Shown: positions 37,442 through 50,000, counted from the stretch's first letter. The stretch: DNA of 64,000 nt from Lysobacterales bacterium (GCA_019187485.1 JABAQR010000028.1:1-64000); one strand, 5' to 3'. Notes: generated by a model from the letters alone, not told the origin. Numbers and translations: made by a program.

Positions 37442-40400
37442 TCAATGCTCTCCCTGGCAGTAATGCACCGCCTCGCCGTTGTGGTAAGCGCCGCGCAACG
37501 CCGCCAGGCGCGAGTCGAGCACGCGGTAGCGAGTGGGGTCGATCGGCGTGCGTGGTTTGCGCCCGGGGCCGTCGGCGCCATCTGGTGGGCCGCTCTTGGC
37601 TGCCTGAGCGAGTGCCGCCTGTATCAGTTCGGCGCGCGCCGCGGCGATGCGCTGCTGTTCGGCGAGGTCGGCTTCGCGGTTGAAATACTCGCGACCGTCG
37701 ATCCAGACCTTCAGTGGCCGCGCGTAGGAGGACAGCGGGTGCTGGCTCCACAACACGAGGTCGGCGTCCTTGCCCGGCTCGATGCTGCCGACGCGCGCGT
37801 CGATGCGCAGCTGTCTGGCCGGGTTCAGCGTCACCATCGCGAGCGCTTCGGTATCAGACAGGCCGCCATAGCGACCGGCCTTGCCGGCTTCGGTGTTGAG
37901 TCGGCGGCCGAGGTCGTTGCTGTCCGAATTGACGCTGGTGAGGACGCCTCGGCGGTGCAGAATCGCGGCGTTGTACGGGATTCCGTCCCAGGTCTCCATC
38001 TTGTAGCCCCACCAGTCGGCGAAGGTGGACGCGCCGGCACCGGTATCGGCCAGGACATCGGCCACCTTGTAGCCCTCGAGGACGTGCTGGAAGGCGGCCA
38101 CCTGGAAGCCCTTGTCGGCCGACAGCCGCGCGAACATCAGGATCTCGTCCTGGCGGTAGGAATGGATGTGCACCAGACGCTCGCCGGCGAGGATTTCGGC
38201 CAGCGCCTGCATGCGCAGGTCGCGGCGCTGCGGCGGACCGCCCTTGCGACCGCGCGCGGCGGCGTAGGCGCGCGCCTGCACGAAAGCGTCGTCGAACACC
38301 TGCTCGACGCCCATGCGTGTCTGCGGGTAGCGCGGTACGGCCACCGCTCCCCAGTTGGACTGCTTGACGTTCTCGCCGAGCGCGAACTTGATGCTTGGCG
38401 TGGCGCCCTCGAACTTCAGACCCTCCGCGTCCGCGCCCCAGCGGTGCTTGACGATCTGCGACTGACCACCGATCGGGTTGGCCGAGCCGTGCATGAGGTG
38501 CGAGGTGGTGGTACCGCCGGCGAGTTCGCGGTAGAGGTTGATGTCGGTGGGGTCGATCACATCGCCGATGCGCACTTCCGAGGTGATCGCATGGCTCGGT
38601 TCGTTGACGTTGCCGCTCACGCCGATGTGCGAATGCGCGTCGATCAAGCCTGGCGTCAGGTGCAGTCCGTGCGCATCGATCTCGACCGCGCCCCGCGGAG
38701 CCTTCAGGCCCGCGCCGAGGGCGCGGATGCGGCCGCGTTCGATGAGCACGTCGGTCGCGGCGAGCGGTTCGGCGGCGCCGGTCATCCACACCGTTGCGCC
38801 ACGAATCGCCAGCGCAGCCGACTGCGCCGGCAGGCCGTCGCGACCGTATTCGCCGGCCGGGTAGCGTGGCCGCACCGGGAACGGCGGAATGTCCTCGGCG
38901 GCCTTCGTCCCGTCCCTGGTTTCTTGCGCGGGCGCCGGACCCACACGTTCGCCGCTCCACGGCCGCGCACGGCCGTCGGCGCCGATCCAACGTCCGGACA
39001 GGTGCGTGCCGAGCAGCGCTGCCTCCAGTGTCGCCTTCTCCTCCGGTGCGCCGCCGAGCGCGGCGGCCGGCAGGGTCAGCAGCAGGCGCCCGTCGGCGAA
39101 TTTGCCGTTGCCTTCGTGCTCGCCAGCCTTGAGCTTGAGCGCTGCGGCTTTGCCTTCCAGGGTCCATTCGGCCGGACCGGCAGCGCCGCTCCACCGCAGC
39201 GACCAACGCCCGGCGATCTCGACGGCATCGGGCGCGACGATCTGGTCGCGCGCGCCGTCCACCCAGACCTCGAAGATGCGCGCGTCCTCGTCGTGGAACA
39301 GGCCAGCGTCGGCGATCACGAAGCTGGCGATGCGCCCAGCCTCCAGCGTGCCAAGGCGCGACTCGCCGAGCAGCGCGGCCGGGGTCGTCGTCAGCGCCGC
39401 GAGCGCCTGGTCCTCGGAAAGCCCGTACTTCACGGCGCGCCGCAGCGCCGGCCAGAAGCCGTCCTCGGGTTTTTCGAGGCCGGCCAGCGTCAACGCGAAG
39501 CGGCGGCCGCTGGCAGCCACCCGCGCCGGGTTGTACGGTGCGTAGCGCCAGTGCTCGAGTTCGGCCAGGCTGAGCTCGAGCGCGGCCTCGGCATCCTCCA
39601 CAGCCGGGGGCCGCGGGAAGTTCAGCGGCAGCACCAGGTCGATGCCGGGCGGCAACTGGTCGAGCACGCGGTACTCGGTGCCGATACCGAGCACCGCCGC
39701 GCGCAGCCCGAACTCGTCGGCGATGCGCGCCGCGCGCACCACGTCGAGTTCGTCGTCGGCATCGAACAGCAGCAGCTGACGACCGGCGAGCACCGGCTGC
39801 AATGCATCCAGCGCCGCATTCGCCTCGGCGCGTTCGCCGCCGTGCAACGCCTGCCAGGCGGCGAGGTCGCGCTGCCAGCCGCTGTCCAGCAAGGCTTGGC
39901 GAATCAGCGCGATGGCGCCCATCTTCGAGCCGGGATAGACCCCGCTGAAGCTGAAATCGGCCTCGAAGGACGCGTGCTGCGCCACCCGCGCCGCAAGCAG
40001 ATTCTGCTGCGGCGTCGGCGCGTCCCGCAGGCTCAGCAGCGCGCCCTGGCCGCGCAGCACGCCGGCGCCGGGCGCCGCATTGCTGGCGCCGAAGCCGATG
40101 CGCCGCAGCGCCTTTGCGCGCTCGCCGTCGAGCGCCAGCGCAGCGCTGACGTCGCGCTCGGGACAGACGCGGTCGTTCCAGTGCAGCGCGGATGGCGCCG
40201 ACGGCGCGGCCTGCGGGGCGCCGATTCCGGCGAAGGGGCCGCGGCGCAGAGCGCCGTTGCCATTCGCGGCGGGCGACTGCCGGCAGCGCGCGGTGGCGTC
40301 GATCCCGAAACTGCCATGCACATCGATGAAGGCCGGCCAGAGGGTCTTGCCGGCGGCCTCGACGACCAGCGCTCCCGGTGCCACGTGGCGGCCACTGCGC

Positions 40401-40606
40401 ACGCCGACCACCAGACCGTCGCGCACCTCCAGGCTGCCGTTTGCGATGACCTCGCCGGGCCGTACGACGATGCGTGCGTCGACGATGCTGGCGTGCCTTG
40501 GCGTGTGCGTGGCCAGGCCCTGCTGTGGGGCGCTCGAGACCTGGGCCGCGACGTCGCCCGCGCAGGCCAGCGCGAGCGCCCATCCGAGCGTTCGGAACGG
40601 ATTCAT
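37442..40606 (-). CDS. tandem amidohydrolase-superfamily exported protein
   Basis: Exported protein of 1054 residues (signal [21 protein letters not shown]). It contains two amidohydrolase modules. The C-terminal module (about residues 600-1010) keeps the metal motif in [13 protein letters not shown], plus [17 protein letters not shown] and VNSDSND, and looks catalytically complete. The N-terminal module (about 30-480) has a degenerate site ([18 protein letters not shown] instead of H-x-H). The two are joined by a beta-sandwich linker (about 480-600). It lies directly upstream of the smaller amidohydrolase on the same strand. Such pairs are known in Xanthomonadales and Shewanella but I know of no defined substrate. 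Confidence 0.87.
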   Translation of the reverse strand: MNPFRTLGWALALACAGDVAAQVSSAPQQGLATHTPRHASIVDARIVVRPGEVIANGSLEVRDGLVVGVRSGRHVAPGALVVEAAGKTLWPAFIDVHGSFGIDATARCRQSPAANGNGALRRGPFAGIGAPQAAPSAPSALHWNDRVCPERDVSAALALDGERAKALRRIGFGASNAAPGAGVLRGQGALLSLRDAPTPQQNLLAARVAQHASFEADFSFSGVYPGSKMGAIALIRQALLDSGWQRDLAAWQALHGGERAEANAALDALQPVLAGRQLLLFDADDELDVVRAARIADEFGLRAAVLGIGTEYRVLDQLPPGIDLVLPLNFPRPPAVEDAEAALELSLAELEHWRYAPYNPARVAASGRRFALTLAGLEKPEDGFWPALRRAVKYGLSEDQALAALTTTPAALLGESRLGTLEAGRIASFVIADAGLFHDEDARIFEVWVDGARDQIVAPDAVEIAGRWSLRWSGAAGPAEWTLEGKAAALKLKAGEHEGNGKFADGRLLLTLPAAALGGAPEEKATLEAALLGTHLSGRWIGADGRARPWSGERVGPAPAQETRDGTKAAEDIPPFPVRPRYPAGEYGRDGLPAQSAALAIRGATVWMTGAAEPLAATDVLIERGRIRALGAGLKAPRGAVEIDAHGLHLTPGLIDAHSHIGVSGNVNEPSHAITSEVRIGDVIDPTDINLYRELAGGTTTSHLMHGSANPIGGQSQIVKHRWGADAEGLKFEGATPSIKFALGENVKQSNWGAVAVPRYPQTRMGVEQVFDDAFVQARAYAAARGRKGGPPQRRDLRMQALAEILAGERLVHIHSYRQDEILMFARLSADKGFQVAAFQHVLEGYKVADVLADTGAGASTFADWWGYKMETWDGIPYNAAILHRRGVLTSVNSDSNDLGRRLNTEAGKAGRYGGLSDTEALAMVTLNPARQLRIDARVGSIEPGKDADLVLWSQHPLSSYARPLKVWIDGREYFNREADLAEQQRIAAARAELIQAALAQAAKSGPPDGADGPGRKPRTPIDPTRYRVLDSRLAALRGAYHNGEAVHYCQGEH

Positions 40607-40662
40607 GCGGGGCTCCCGAGTGCGGTGCGACCGCTGCTTATCGGTGAGCCGCGAAGCCTGCG

Positions 40663-41238
40663 TCAAGCGGACAGAAGTAATGCCTGCCACTCGTCCGGCG
40701 TGTTCGCGCCGCGCAGTCGCGCGCGCACTCCGGCGTCCGCGGCCAGCGTGTGCACGCGCAGCCGCTCCTGCAGGTACTTCAACGAGGCGCCGCTGCCGGA
40801 GCCATGCAGCGCCTGCTCCATCCACAGGCGGATCTCGGGTCCGGCGACCATCGCCATCGGCAACTGTTCCTCGCCGAAGCGGCACACGCCGCGGCCACGC
40901 TCGATCGCCGCATCGAGTCCGGCACGCAGGGCGCGCAGCATCGCTACATCGACCAGGGGTTGATCGACTGCGAGCACCAGCCAGTGGGGCTCCTCGGCTT
41001 CGGCGGCGACGCTCGCCAGGCCCCCCAACGGCCCGCGCTGCGGCCAAAGGTCGCGCACGTGCGGGAAGGCGCTGTAGCCGCCGCTGACCAGCACCCGCGC
41101 GCATCCGGCCTGCTCGAGCAGGCCGAACTGGTGTTCGAGCAGCGTCCGTCCTTTCCACGGCAGCCGCGCCTTGTCGGCGCCCATCCGCTGCGAGCGACCA
41201 CCCGCGAGAACCACACCGAGGCATGCGCTGCCATCCAT
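40663..41238 (-). CDS. mobA: molybdenum cofactor guanylyltransferase MobA
   Basis: Nucleotidyltransferase of 191 residues that attaches GMP to molybdopterin to make the MGD cofactor used by bacterial molybdoenzymes. The GTP-binding motif [18 protein letters not shown] lies at about residues 11-28, the GPLGGLASV loop near 70 and VLAVDQPLV (D-x-P) near 90. Length is typical. It is transcribed toward the amidohydrolase genes and is divergent from dtd. Other molybdopterin genes are not in the window. Confidence 0.92.
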   Translation of the reverse strand: MDGSACLGVVLAGGRSQRMGADKARLPWKGRTLLEHQFGLLEQAGCARVLVSGGYSAFPHVRDLWPQRGPLGGLASVAAEAEEPHWLVLAVDQPLVDVAMLRALRAGLDAAIERGRGVCRFGEEQLPMAMVAGPEIRLWMEQALHGSGSGASLKYLQERLRVHTLAADAGVRARLRGANTPDEWQALLLSA

Positions 41239-41286
41239 GCGGCATCATGGGCGCAGACCGCCGCCTCGCGCCAGTGTGGGAAGAGC

Positions 41287-41377
41287 AGTGAAAAGTGAAA
41301 AGGGAAACGCGACATGGACGTGCCTGTCGCTTCGTCTTTGCTGTTCACGGTTCACTTCTCACGTCTCGCTTCTCACG
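41287..41377. repeat. word-array inverted repeat, word GTGAAAA
   Basis: The left arm (41287-41308) reads AGTGAAAAGTGAAAAGGGAA; the right arm (41343-41377) reads GTTCACGGTTCACTTCTCAC followed by further CTCAC units, roughly its reverse complement. It lies immediately before the dtd start codon. Confidence 0.7.
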
Positions 41378-41385
41378 GCTTCCCG

Positions 41386-41829
41386 ATGATCGCTCTCATC
41401 CAACGCGTCGCCCGCGCCCATGTCGAAGTGGACGGCACCACCGTCGGTGCCATCGGCTGCGGCGTGCTCGCGCTGGTTGCGGTCGAACGGGACGATGGTG
41501 CGGTGCAGGCGCGGCGCCTGCTCGAACGCATCGTCGGCTATCGCATCTTCGAGGACGCCGCCGGGCGCATGAACCGCTCACTCGACGACATCGGGGGCGA
41601 GCTGCTGCTGGTCTCGCAATTCACCCTCGCTGCGGATACGGGGAAAGGCATGCGCGCCAGTTTCACGCCGGCGGCGGCGCCGGAGGAAGGGCGGCGCTGG
41701 TTCGACCACCTCGTCGAACTTGCGCGCGTGCGCCGCCCCGGTGTCGCAACCGGCTGTTTCGGTGCCCATATGCAGGTGCACCTGGTGAATGACGGACCGG
41801 TGACTTTCTGGTTGCAGGTGAAGCCGTGA
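41386..41829 (+). CDS. dtd: D-aminoacyl-tRNA deacylase
   Basis: Enzyme of 147 residues that removes D-amino acids from mischarged tRNAs. The opening [17 protein letters not shown], the catalytic region [21 protein letters not shown] (about residues 72-92), and the cis-proline loop near the end (NDGPVTFWL) are diagnostic. The ATG at 41386 gives the expected N-terminus; the frame extends upstream into the repeat arm. Its stop codon TGA is the start of the GTGAGTA array. Confidence 0.95.
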   Translation: MIALIQRVARAHVEVDGTTVGAIGCGVLALVAVERDDGAVQARRLLERIVGYRIFEDAAGRMNRSLDDIGGELLLVSQFTLAADTGKGMRASFTPAAAPEEGRRWFDHLVELARVRRPGVATGCFGAHMQVHLVNDGPVTFWLQVKP

Positions 41830-41964
41830 GTGGTGAGTAGTGAGTAGTGAGTAGTGAGTAGTGAGTAGTGAGTAGTGAGTAGTGAGTAGTGAGTAGTGAG
41901 TAGTGAGTAGTGAGTAGCAGAAGCAGGGTTCTGGCGAGCTCTTGCCACTCACCACTCACCACTG
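41827..41964. repeat. long GTGAGTA heptamer array with complementary arm
   Basis: About 12-13 tandem GTGAGTA heptamers (41827-41916) start within the dtd stop codon. A shorter complementary arm CCACTCACCACTCACCACT lies at 41945-41963 after a 28-bp spacer. The heptamer contains TGA and TAG so that all three frames are closed. The array occupies much of the 302-bp gap between dtd and rpoD. Confidence 0.9.
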
Positions 41965-42084
41965 AGCGCGGCGCAGCCGCGCGGACTACTCACGGCTTCC
42001 CCCAAGCAAACCTCGTTCCATCCTGGGCGCTGAATGCTTGCAAGCACCGTCGAAACTTGCTAGGCGGGAACGCGGTCTTGTGGT

Positions 42085-42090
42085 TATACT
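42085..42090 (+). promoter_or_regulatory. candidate -10 box of rpoD
   Basis: TATACT lies 42 bases before the rpoD start codon in the sequence TGGTTATACTGC. No well-spaced -35 hexamer was seen (a TTGCTA at 42057 is 22 bp away), so this is only a plausible promoter. Confidence 0.4.
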
Positions 42091-42131
42091 GCTCGGTTCT
42101 CCTTACCAACCCTGCTCCCCGGGCCCAGCGC

Positions 42132-44012
<1,881 letters not shown>

Positions 44013-44046
44013 ACGTCCCGCCGGGTCGCGAGTAATGATGAGGGAA

Positions 44047-44065
44047 GTCCGGGCGAGCCCCGGAC
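44047..44065. terminator. possible hairpin terminator after rpoD
   Basis: GTCCGGG-CGAGC-CCCGGAC forms a 7-bp perfect stem 34 bases after the rpoD stop. No T-run follows, and the 44013-44233 gap contains further GC-rich palindromes, so termination is only suggested. Confidence 0.35.
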
Positions 44066-44233
44066 CCGAGGTGGTCGGCGGGCTCAGACCGGGCTCGGCC
44101 GGTCCCCATCCCGGGGTGCGTCATCGAAACAGTAGGCCGGCATCGGACGCCGCGGCAGTCTCGCGGCGCTGATCCTCGCCACCTCGATTACCGCGGCCTA
44201 CAATCGCCGGCTTTTCGCCCCAGGTCCGCCGCC

Positions 44234-45961
44234 ATGCGTCTCACCAAGTTCCACCTTGCAACGGTCAAGGAAACTCCCGCCGATGCGGATGTCGTCAGCC
44301 AGCAACTGATGCTGCGCGCCGGCATGATCCGCAAGATCGCGGCCGGCATCTACACCTGGACCCCGCTCGGACTGCGTGTGCTGCGCAAGGTGGAGGCGAT
44401 CGTGCGCGAGGAAATGGACCGCGCCGGCGCGCTCGAGCTGCTGATGCCCTCGATCCAGCCACGCGAGCTGTGGGAGGAAACCGGGCGCTGGGCGAAGTTC
44501 GGCGGCCAGTTGCTGAAGATCCGCGACCGCAAGGACGCCGAGTTCTGCTACGGCCCCACGCACGAGGAAGTGATCACCGATTTCGCGCGCAACGAGCTGC
44601 GCTCGTACAAGCAGTTGCCGGTCAACTTCTACCAGATCCAGACCAAGTTCCGCGACGAGATCCGCCCGCGCTTCGGCGTGATGCGCGCGCGCGAATTCCT
44701 GATGAAGGACGCCTATTCCTTCCACGTCGACACCGCTTGCATGCAGCGCGAGTACCGCAACATGTACGAGGCCTACACGCGCATCTTCACCCGCCTCGGC
44801 CTGAAATTCCGCGCGGTGGCGGCCGATCCCGGCGCGATCGGCGGCACCGGCTCGCACGAGTTCCACGTGCTCGCCGATTCGGGCGAGGACGCGATCGCCT
44901 TCACCAGCGAGGGCGACTACGCCGCGAACGTGGAACTCGCCGAGGCGGCCGCGCCGGCGGCGCCGCGCGCTGCGCCGTCCGAGGCGCTCGAGCAGGTCGC
45001 CACGCCCACCCAGAAGACCTGCGAGGAAGTGGCCGCGCTGCTCGGCCTGGCGCTCGAGCGCACCGTGAAGTCCTTTGCCGTCATCGGCGAGCAGGGCTTC
45101 ACGCTGGTGCTGGTGCGCGGCGACCACATGGTCAACGAGATCAAGCTCGCCAAGGTCGCCGGTCTTGGCGAGTACCGCCTCGCCAGCGAAGCCGAGATCG
45201 CCGAGCACCTCGGCGCCCCCCCGGGCTTCATCGGGCCGCTCAAACCGGCGAAGAAGATCACCGTCGTCGCCGACCGCACGGTCGCGGCGATGAGCGATTT
45301 CGTGGTCGGCGCGAACGCGGCCGGTTTCCACACCCGCGGCGTCAACTGGGGGCGCGACCTGCCCGAGCCCGACCTCGTCGCCGACGTGCGCAACGTGGTC
45401 GAGGGCGAGCCGGCGCCGGGCGGCATGGGGACCTGGTCGATCGCGCGCGGCATCGAGGTCGGCCATGTGTTCCAGCTCGGCCAGAAGTACGCGCAATCGA
45501 TGGGCGCGCAGGTACTCGACGAGAACGGCAAGGCGCGCACCATGTACATGGGCTGCTACGGCATCGGCGTCAGCCGCATCGTCGCCGCGGCCATCGAGCA
45601 GAACCACGACGCCAGCGGCATCCTCTGGCCGGAAGCCATCGCGCCCTTCCACATCGCAGTGCTGCCGCTCGGCATGGACCGCAGCGAGCGCGTGCGCGAG
45701 GCCGCCGAGAAGCTCTACGGCGAGCTCACCGCGGCCGGCCTCGACGTGCTGCTCGACGACCGCAAGGGCGTGCGCCCCGGCGCGATGTTCGCTGACCAGG
45801 AACTGATCGGCATCCCGCACCGCGTGGTGGTCTCCGAGCGTGGGCTGGAAGCGGGCCAGGTCGAGTACCGCTCGCGGCGCGCCAGCGCGAACGAGATGAA
45901 ACCGTGCGCGGGATTTGCTGCATGGGCGGCTGCGGAAGTGCGCACCCACCTCAGTCCTTGA
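44234..45961 (+). CDS. proS: prolyl-tRNA synthetase
   Basis: Class II aminoacyl-tRNA synthetase of 575 residues, the bacterial type with an editing (INS) domain. Motif 2 appears in [20 protein letters not shown] (about residues 138-157) and motif 3 in [20 protein letters not shown] (about 440-459). The inserted editing domain lies at about 235-380 and the anticodon-binding domain at the C-terminus. Start ATG 44234 gives [20 protein letters not shown], the expected N-terminus. It is transcribed in the same direction as rpoD and the following two genes. Confidence 0.97.
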   Translation: MRLTKFHLATVKETPADADVVSQQLMLRAGMIRKIAAGIYTWTPLGLRVLRKVEAIVREEMDRAGALELLMPSIQPRELWEETGRWAKFGGQLLKIRDRKDAEFCYGPTHEEVITDFARNELRSYKQLPVNFYQIQTKFRDEIRPRFGVMRAREFLMKDAYSFHVDTACMQREYRNMYEAYTRIFTRLGLKFRAVAADPGAIGGTGSHEFHVLADSGEDAIAFTSEGDYAANVELAEAAAPAAPRAAPSEALEQVATPTQKTCEEVAALLGLALERTVKSFAVIGEQGFTLVLVRGDHMVNEIKLAKVAGLGEYRLASEAEIAEHLGAPPGFIGPLKPAKKITVVADRTVAAMSDFVVGANAAGFHTRGVNWGRDLPEPDLVADVRNVVEGEPAPGGMGTWSIARGIEVGHVFQLGQKYAQSMGAQVLDENGKARTMYMGCYGIGVSRIVAAAIEQNHDASGILWPEAIAPFHIAVLPLGMDRSERVREAAEKLYGELTAAGLDVLLDDRKGVRPGAMFADQELIGIPHRVVVSERGLEAGQVEYRSRRASANEMKPCAGFAAWAAAEVRTHLSP

Positions 45962-46069
45962 TGGACCTGGCCATGGCGGTACTGCGGCGCACTCCGCAGC
46001 AGGGGCTTGCGCTCGCCCTCCGGGTCGCCCAGTCTGCGTGCCGGTTCCGGTCGGTCCCGCACCGCGCAC

Positions 46070-46756
46070 ATGAGCATGTACCCCTTTCCGCCCGCTCCCA
46101 TCGCCACGGTCCCGATCGCCGGCGGCGCACAGCGCTTCCCGGTGCACCGCATCTACTGCATCGGCCGCAACTACGCCGAGCACGCGAAGGAAATGGGCAG
46201 CGCGCCGGAGAAGGGCACGCCGGTGTTCTTCATGAAGCCGGCCGACGCGGTGGTCTGCGATGGCCGCGATCCACGCTTTCCGCCGGGAACCGGCAACCTG
46301 CACCATGAAGTGGAACTGGTGGTGGCGCTGGGATCGGGTGGCGCCGACATCGCGCTCGCCGATGCGCTCGGCCATGTCTACGGCTACGCGGTCGGCGTCG
46401 ACCTGACCCGGCGCGACCTGCAGGCCGCAGCGAAGGCCAGGGGCAACCCCTGGGACACCGCCAAGGGCTTCGACGACAGTGCGCCGCTCGCGGCGATCGT
46501 GCCGGCGCAGGGCCGGCATCCCCAGGCCGAAGTCCTGACACTGTCGGTCAACGGCGTCGAACGCCAGGCGGCGAGCGTCGCCGACCTGCTGTGGCCGGTG
46601 GCGGAAATCATCCACGAGCTGTCGCGGCTGTACACGCTGTGCGCGGGCGATCTGATCTTCACCGGCACGCCGGCTGGCGTAGGTCCGTTACGGCGCGGCG
46701 ACGTGGTCGAGTGTCGTCTGCAGGGCTGGTCGGACCTGCGTTTCGCGATGGTCTGA
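46070..46756 (+). CDS. FAH-family hydrolase (acylpyruvase-like)
   Basis: Protein of 228 residues with the fumarylacetoacetate-hydrolase fold. It shows YCIGRNYAEHAKEMG (about residues 28-42), the metal-binding LHHEVELVVALG (about 75-86), DLTRRDLQAAAKARGNPWD near 112 and FTGTPAGVGPL near 200. Short members of this family act on acylpyruvates, maleylpyruvate or oxaloacetate. Start ATG 46070 or 46076 (MYPFPPAPI). Its stop overlaps the next start as TGATG, so the two are translationally coupled. Confidence 0.9.
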   Translation: MSMYPFPPAPIATVPIAGGAQRFPVHRIYCIGRNYAEHAKEMGSAPEKGTPVFFMKPADAVVCDGRDPRFPPGTGNLHHEVELVVALGSGGADIALADALGHVYGYAVGVDLTRRDLQAAAKARGNPWDTAKGFDDSAPLAAIVPAQGRHPQAEVLTLSVNGVERQAASVADLLWPVAEIIHELSRLYTLCAGDLIFTGTPAGVGPLRRGDVVECRLQGWSDLRFAMV

Positions 46757-47550
46757 TGGAAGCCTGGCTGCTGGCCCACGAAGGACCGCTGCGGCTGGCG
46801 GTCTTCCTCGGCCTGTTCGCGCTGCTGGCGGGCCTGCAGACCTGGCGACCGCTACGCGGCGTCACCGGTATCTGGCGGCGCTTCGGCCGCCATCTCGCGC
46901 TGGCCGCGCTCGGCACCTTGTTGGTGCGGCTGTGCTTCCCGTGGCTGGCGGTCGCCGCCGGTGCCTGGACGCAGGCCGAAGGCGTCGGGCTGCTGCCGTG
47001 GCTGGGTGCCCCGCCGGCGCTGCAACTGCTGCTCGGGGTGGTCCTGCTGGACCTGTGCATCTACTGGCAGCACCGCATCTTCCACCGCCTGCCGTGGCTG
47101 TGGCGATTGCACCGCATGCACCACAGCGACATCGAGTTCGAGCTGTCGACGGCGATCCGCTTCCATCCGCTCGAGATCGCACTGTCGATGGCGATCAAGC
47201 TCGCTTGCGTCGCCGCGCTCGGCGCGCCGCCCCTTGCGGTCCTGGCCTTCGAGATCCTGCTCAACGCCTGCAGTCTGTTCAGCCACGCCGACCTGCGCCT
47301 GTCGGCCGTCATCGAGCGCCCGCTGCGCGCGCTGCTGGTGACCCCGGACATGCACCGCATCCATCATTCGGTGCGGGCGGATGAGACCCACAGCAACTTC
47401 GGTTTCTGCCTGTCGCTCTGGGACCGGATCTTCGCCAGCTACCGGCCACGGGCGAGCGCCGATGACGCCACCATGGCGATCGGCCTGGAACGCTTCCGCG
47501 GCGCGCGCGAGCAAGGCCTGCGTGCGCTGCTGATGCAACCCCTGCGTTGA
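46756..47550 (+). CDS. fatty acid hydroxylase / sterol desaturase-family protein
   Basis: Membrane protein of 264 residues with four to five hydrophobic segments and the histidine clusters of the sterol desaturase/fatty acid hydroxylase superfamily: a first box in DLCIYWQHRIFHRLPWLWRL and HRMHHSD (about residues 95-125) and a second in PDMHRIHHSVRADETHSNFG (about 197-216). These bind a di-iron centre that oxidises lipid acyl chains. Overlaps the previous gene by one base (TGATG). Confidence 0.9.
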   Translation: MEAWLLAHEGPLRLAVFLGLFALLAGLQTWRPLRGVTGIWRRFGRHLALAALGTLLVRLCFPWLAVAAGAWTQAEGVGLLPWLGAPPALQLLLGVVLLDLCIYWQHRIFHRLPWLWRLHRMHHSDIEFELSTAIRFHPLEIALSMAIKLACVAALGAPPLAVLAFEILLNACSLFSHADLRLSAVIERPLRALLVTPDMHRIHHSVRADETHSNFGFCLSLWDRIFASYRPRASADDATMAIGLERFRGAREQGLRALLMQPLR

Positions 47551-47699
47551 GCACCCGGGAGGTCGACTGGTCGTACCCCGCGGTCAGCCGCGACGGAGCC
47601 TTCTGACGGCATGAGCCCAGCGCATACCCCACCGCATGGCGCACAAAAAGAGTATTGGTTTCTCTATCGTTTGCACGCGGAACGATCGGGAGCGATGCC

Positions 47700-49226
47700 A
47701 TGCGGTTCGTGAGCGCCATGTTCGCGATGGCGGGTTTGCTGGGCGGGATGTCCTGCGGATCGCCGGTTTCGGCGCAGCTCCTGCCGAGTTTTCCGGGCGC
47801 TGAGGGTTTCGGCGCAGTCGCCTCGGGCGGACGGGGCGGGCAGGTGCTGTTCGTCGATACTCTGGCGGCCGACCCGAACGGGAACCTCGGTTCGGGCAAT
47901 CGTGGTTCGCTCAACTGGGCGTTGCGCCAGCCTGGTGCGCGCACCATCGTGTTCGAGGTCAGCGGCGTCATCGACGGTCCCGTGCAGGTGCGCTCGGGCA
48001 ACGTCACCATCGCCGGGCAGACTTCGCCGGGCGGGGTGATCGTGCGCGGCCTGTCCTGTGGCGTGCATTACGGCGGGCAGAACTGCGACAACCTCATCGT
48101 GCGCCACCTGCGCCTGCGTCCGGCCTGCCAGGTCACGCCGGGGAATTGCCCGCACGACGACGCATTGCGTCTGGACGGCGTCCAGCGCGTGATGATCGAC
48201 CACGTTTCCATGGCCAACGCCAACGACGAGGCGTTGCAGTTGAGCTGGGCCTCGGAAGTCACGATCCAGAACTCGATCCTGGCCGAAACCGAAGGCGGCC
48301 ACGCGATCTATGGCGGCATCCTGCTCAACTACGCCAACACCAACTGGCCGCAAGACGGCATCAGCATCGTGCGCAACCTGTTCTACCGCATCAAGGGACG
48401 CCTGCCCGAGATCAACTGCGAGTCGAGCGCGCAGGACGATATCCCGCCGCGCCTCATCGACGCCTGCCAGAACGTGCCGCTGCGGCTGGAGGTGTCGAAT
48501 AACTACTACTTCGATCCGTACTACTACGTCACCTATGCGCGGTGGGTGGACGGGAATTCGGCCAATGGGCCGTACCGCGTGCGGTACAACATGGTCGCAA
48601 ATCACTTCCACGTGCGTCCGGATTTCCCTTACGGCATGGTCGAGATCGCCATGCTGCACAACAGCCAGAACAGCCTGTACGTGAGCGACAACTGGATCGA
48701 CTTGTATCCGGGTCTGCAGGACTACGCGCTGTTCTACTGCTGTAACGATTTTTCCACGACGCTGCCGAGCGGAAACACCGACCTGGGCAGCGCCACGCGC
48801 CACAGCACGCGGCACTCGTTCCCGGCGATCAGCTATGTGCCGACGGGCAACCTGCTGTCCGCCGTCGTGCCGTCAGCCGGCGCGCGTCCGCACGACCCGA
48901 TGGATCGGCGCATCACCGCCTCCGCGCTCGGCGGCACGATCCCGAACATTCCGCACGAACAGCCGCTCGCCAATGATGCGCTGACCCTGGACTTTCCTTC
49001 GGGCAACCCGCCACCGGCGCCGCCCGACGGCGACGAGGACGGCATGCCCGATGCCTTCGAGCTGGCCCACGGCCTCAATCCGAACGCCGCCGACCACAAC
49101 GGTTCCGCGCTGTCGCTGCCACTCCTGGGCGTGGCCGGCTACACCAACCTCGAGGTGTATCTGGAACTGCTTGCGCGCGGCGGGGATCCCGAGCGCGTGT
49201 TCAAGGACGGGTTCGAGGGCGGCTGA
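47700..49226 (+). CDS. secreted pectate-lyase-like beta-helix protein with C-terminal tag
   Basis: Exported protein of 508 residues (signal MRFVSAMFAMAGLLGGMSCG, then SPVSA). It resembles polysaccharide-lyase family 1: the start FPGAEGFGAVASGGRGGQVL, the turn-rich beta-helix with VTIAGQTSPGGVIVRGL, and DHVSMANANDEALQLSW. After a linker comes a calcium-binding type 3 repeat (DGDEDGMPDAFELAHGLNPN, about residues 447-466). It ends VFKDGFEGG, a variant of the C-terminal motif seen in other exported proteins here. Substrate unknown. ATG 47700 follows CGGGAGC. Confidence 0.85.
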   Translation: MRFVSAMFAMAGLLGGMSCGSPVSAQLLPSFPGAEGFGAVASGGRGGQVLFVDTLAADPNGNLGSGNRGSLNWALRQPGARTIVFEVSGVIDGPVQVRSGNVTIAGQTSPGGVIVRGLSCGVHYGGQNCDNLIVRHLRLRPACQVTPGNCPHDDALRLDGVQRVMIDHVSMANANDEALQLSWASEVTIQNSILAETEGGHAIYGGILLNYANTNWPQDGISIVRNLFYRIKGRLPEINCESSAQDDIPPRLIDACQNVPLRLEVSNNYYFDPYYYVTYARWVDGNSANGPYRVRYNMVANHFHVRPDFPYGMVEIAMLHNSQNSLYVSDNWIDLYPGLQDYALFYCCNDFSTTLPSGNTDLGSATRHSTRHSFPAISYVPTGNLLSAVVPSAGARPHDPMDRRITASALGGTIPNIPHEQPLANDALTLDFPSGNPPPAPPDGDEDGMPDAFELAHGLNPNAADHNGSALSLPLLGVAGYTNLEVYLELLARGGDPERVFKDGFEGG

Positions 49227-49427
49227 GCGGTCGCTAGCGCGGGGAACCGGGAAAATGCCACGTCGCCGTAGCGAAGCCCGCGCCGGCTGCTCCCGGCGTG
49301 GCCAAGACCGAAAACACATCGCTGCGCGTGCCGCCCGAAGCTGCGCAGCCTTTGCCTGCTCGACCGCTATCATCGCCCGGTCCCGTGCGCGGCCCGTCCT
49401 GATCCCGATTCCTTGCGACCGCATCCA

Positions 49428-50000
49428 ATGTCCGGGCCAGATTCCAGCGCATCTGCCGATCTGACATCGCAACTGAACGCTGCGCGCGCGGGCGATCGCG
49501 ATGCCGCCGAAAGGGCGCTGGGACAGGTGTACGCGGAGCTCAAGCGCATGGCCGGTGCGCTGCTGCGCGGCAATTCGCTGACGATCAATGCGACTTCGCT
49601 GGTGCACGACGCCTTCCTGCGCCTGATTCCCGAGTCCGAACGCCAGTTTGCGGACCGCCGGCACTTCTTCCGGGTGGCGGCCAAGGCGATGCGCCAGATC
49701 CTGGTCGACCAGGCGCGCGCACGCTCAGCCGACAAGCGCGGCGGCGCCTGGGTGCGCACCCAGCTCACTGACCGGATCGCCGAAACCGGCAACGACCCGG
49801 TGGACCTGCTGGCGCTGGATGCCGCCCTGACCCGATTGCAGGCGCGCGATGCCGAACTGGCGGAAATCGTCGAAGCCTATTTCTTCGCCGGCTTCACTTT
49901 CGAGGAGATCGCCGACATCCGCCAGATGGGCGAGCGCAGCGTGCGCCGCCAATGGGAAGTGGCACGTCTGTTCCTGATGAAGGAACTGGACACGCCGTGA
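49428..50000 (+). CDS. ECF-type RNA polymerase sigma factor
   Basis: Alternative sigma factor of 190 residues. Region 2 contains LGQVYAELKRMAGALLRGNS and SLVHDAFLRLIPESE and a RHFFRVAAKAMRQILVDQAR stretch (about residues 82-101); region 4 is FEEIADIRQMGERSVRRQWE followed by ARLFLMKEL. The family (sometimes called Sig70 ECF of the kinase-linked type) often sits next to a Ser/Thr kinase, as here (kinase starts 64 bases later). No anti-sigma factor of the zinc type is adjacent, so the kinase is the likely regulator. A fragment of a close copy lies at 52909-53000. Confidence 0.9.
   Translation: MSGPDSSASADLTSQLNAARAGDRDAAERALGQVYAELKRMAGALLRGNSLTINATSLVHDAFLRLIPESERQFADRRHFFRVAAKAMRQILVDQARARSADKRGGAWVRTQLTDRIAETGNDPVDLLALDAALTRLQARDAELAEIVEAYFFAGFTFEEIADIRQMGERSVRRQWEVARLFLMKELDTP

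Noticed and set aside
41827-41964. CRISPR-like array
   Set aside because: The unit is a 7-bp tandem without spacers and there are no cas genes. CRISPR repeats are 20-40 bp separated by unique spacers.
45967-46069. A short gene between proS and the FAH-family gene
   Set aside because: The gap is about 100 bp, with only a small palindrome (CTGCGG..CCGCAG) and no start with a binding site.
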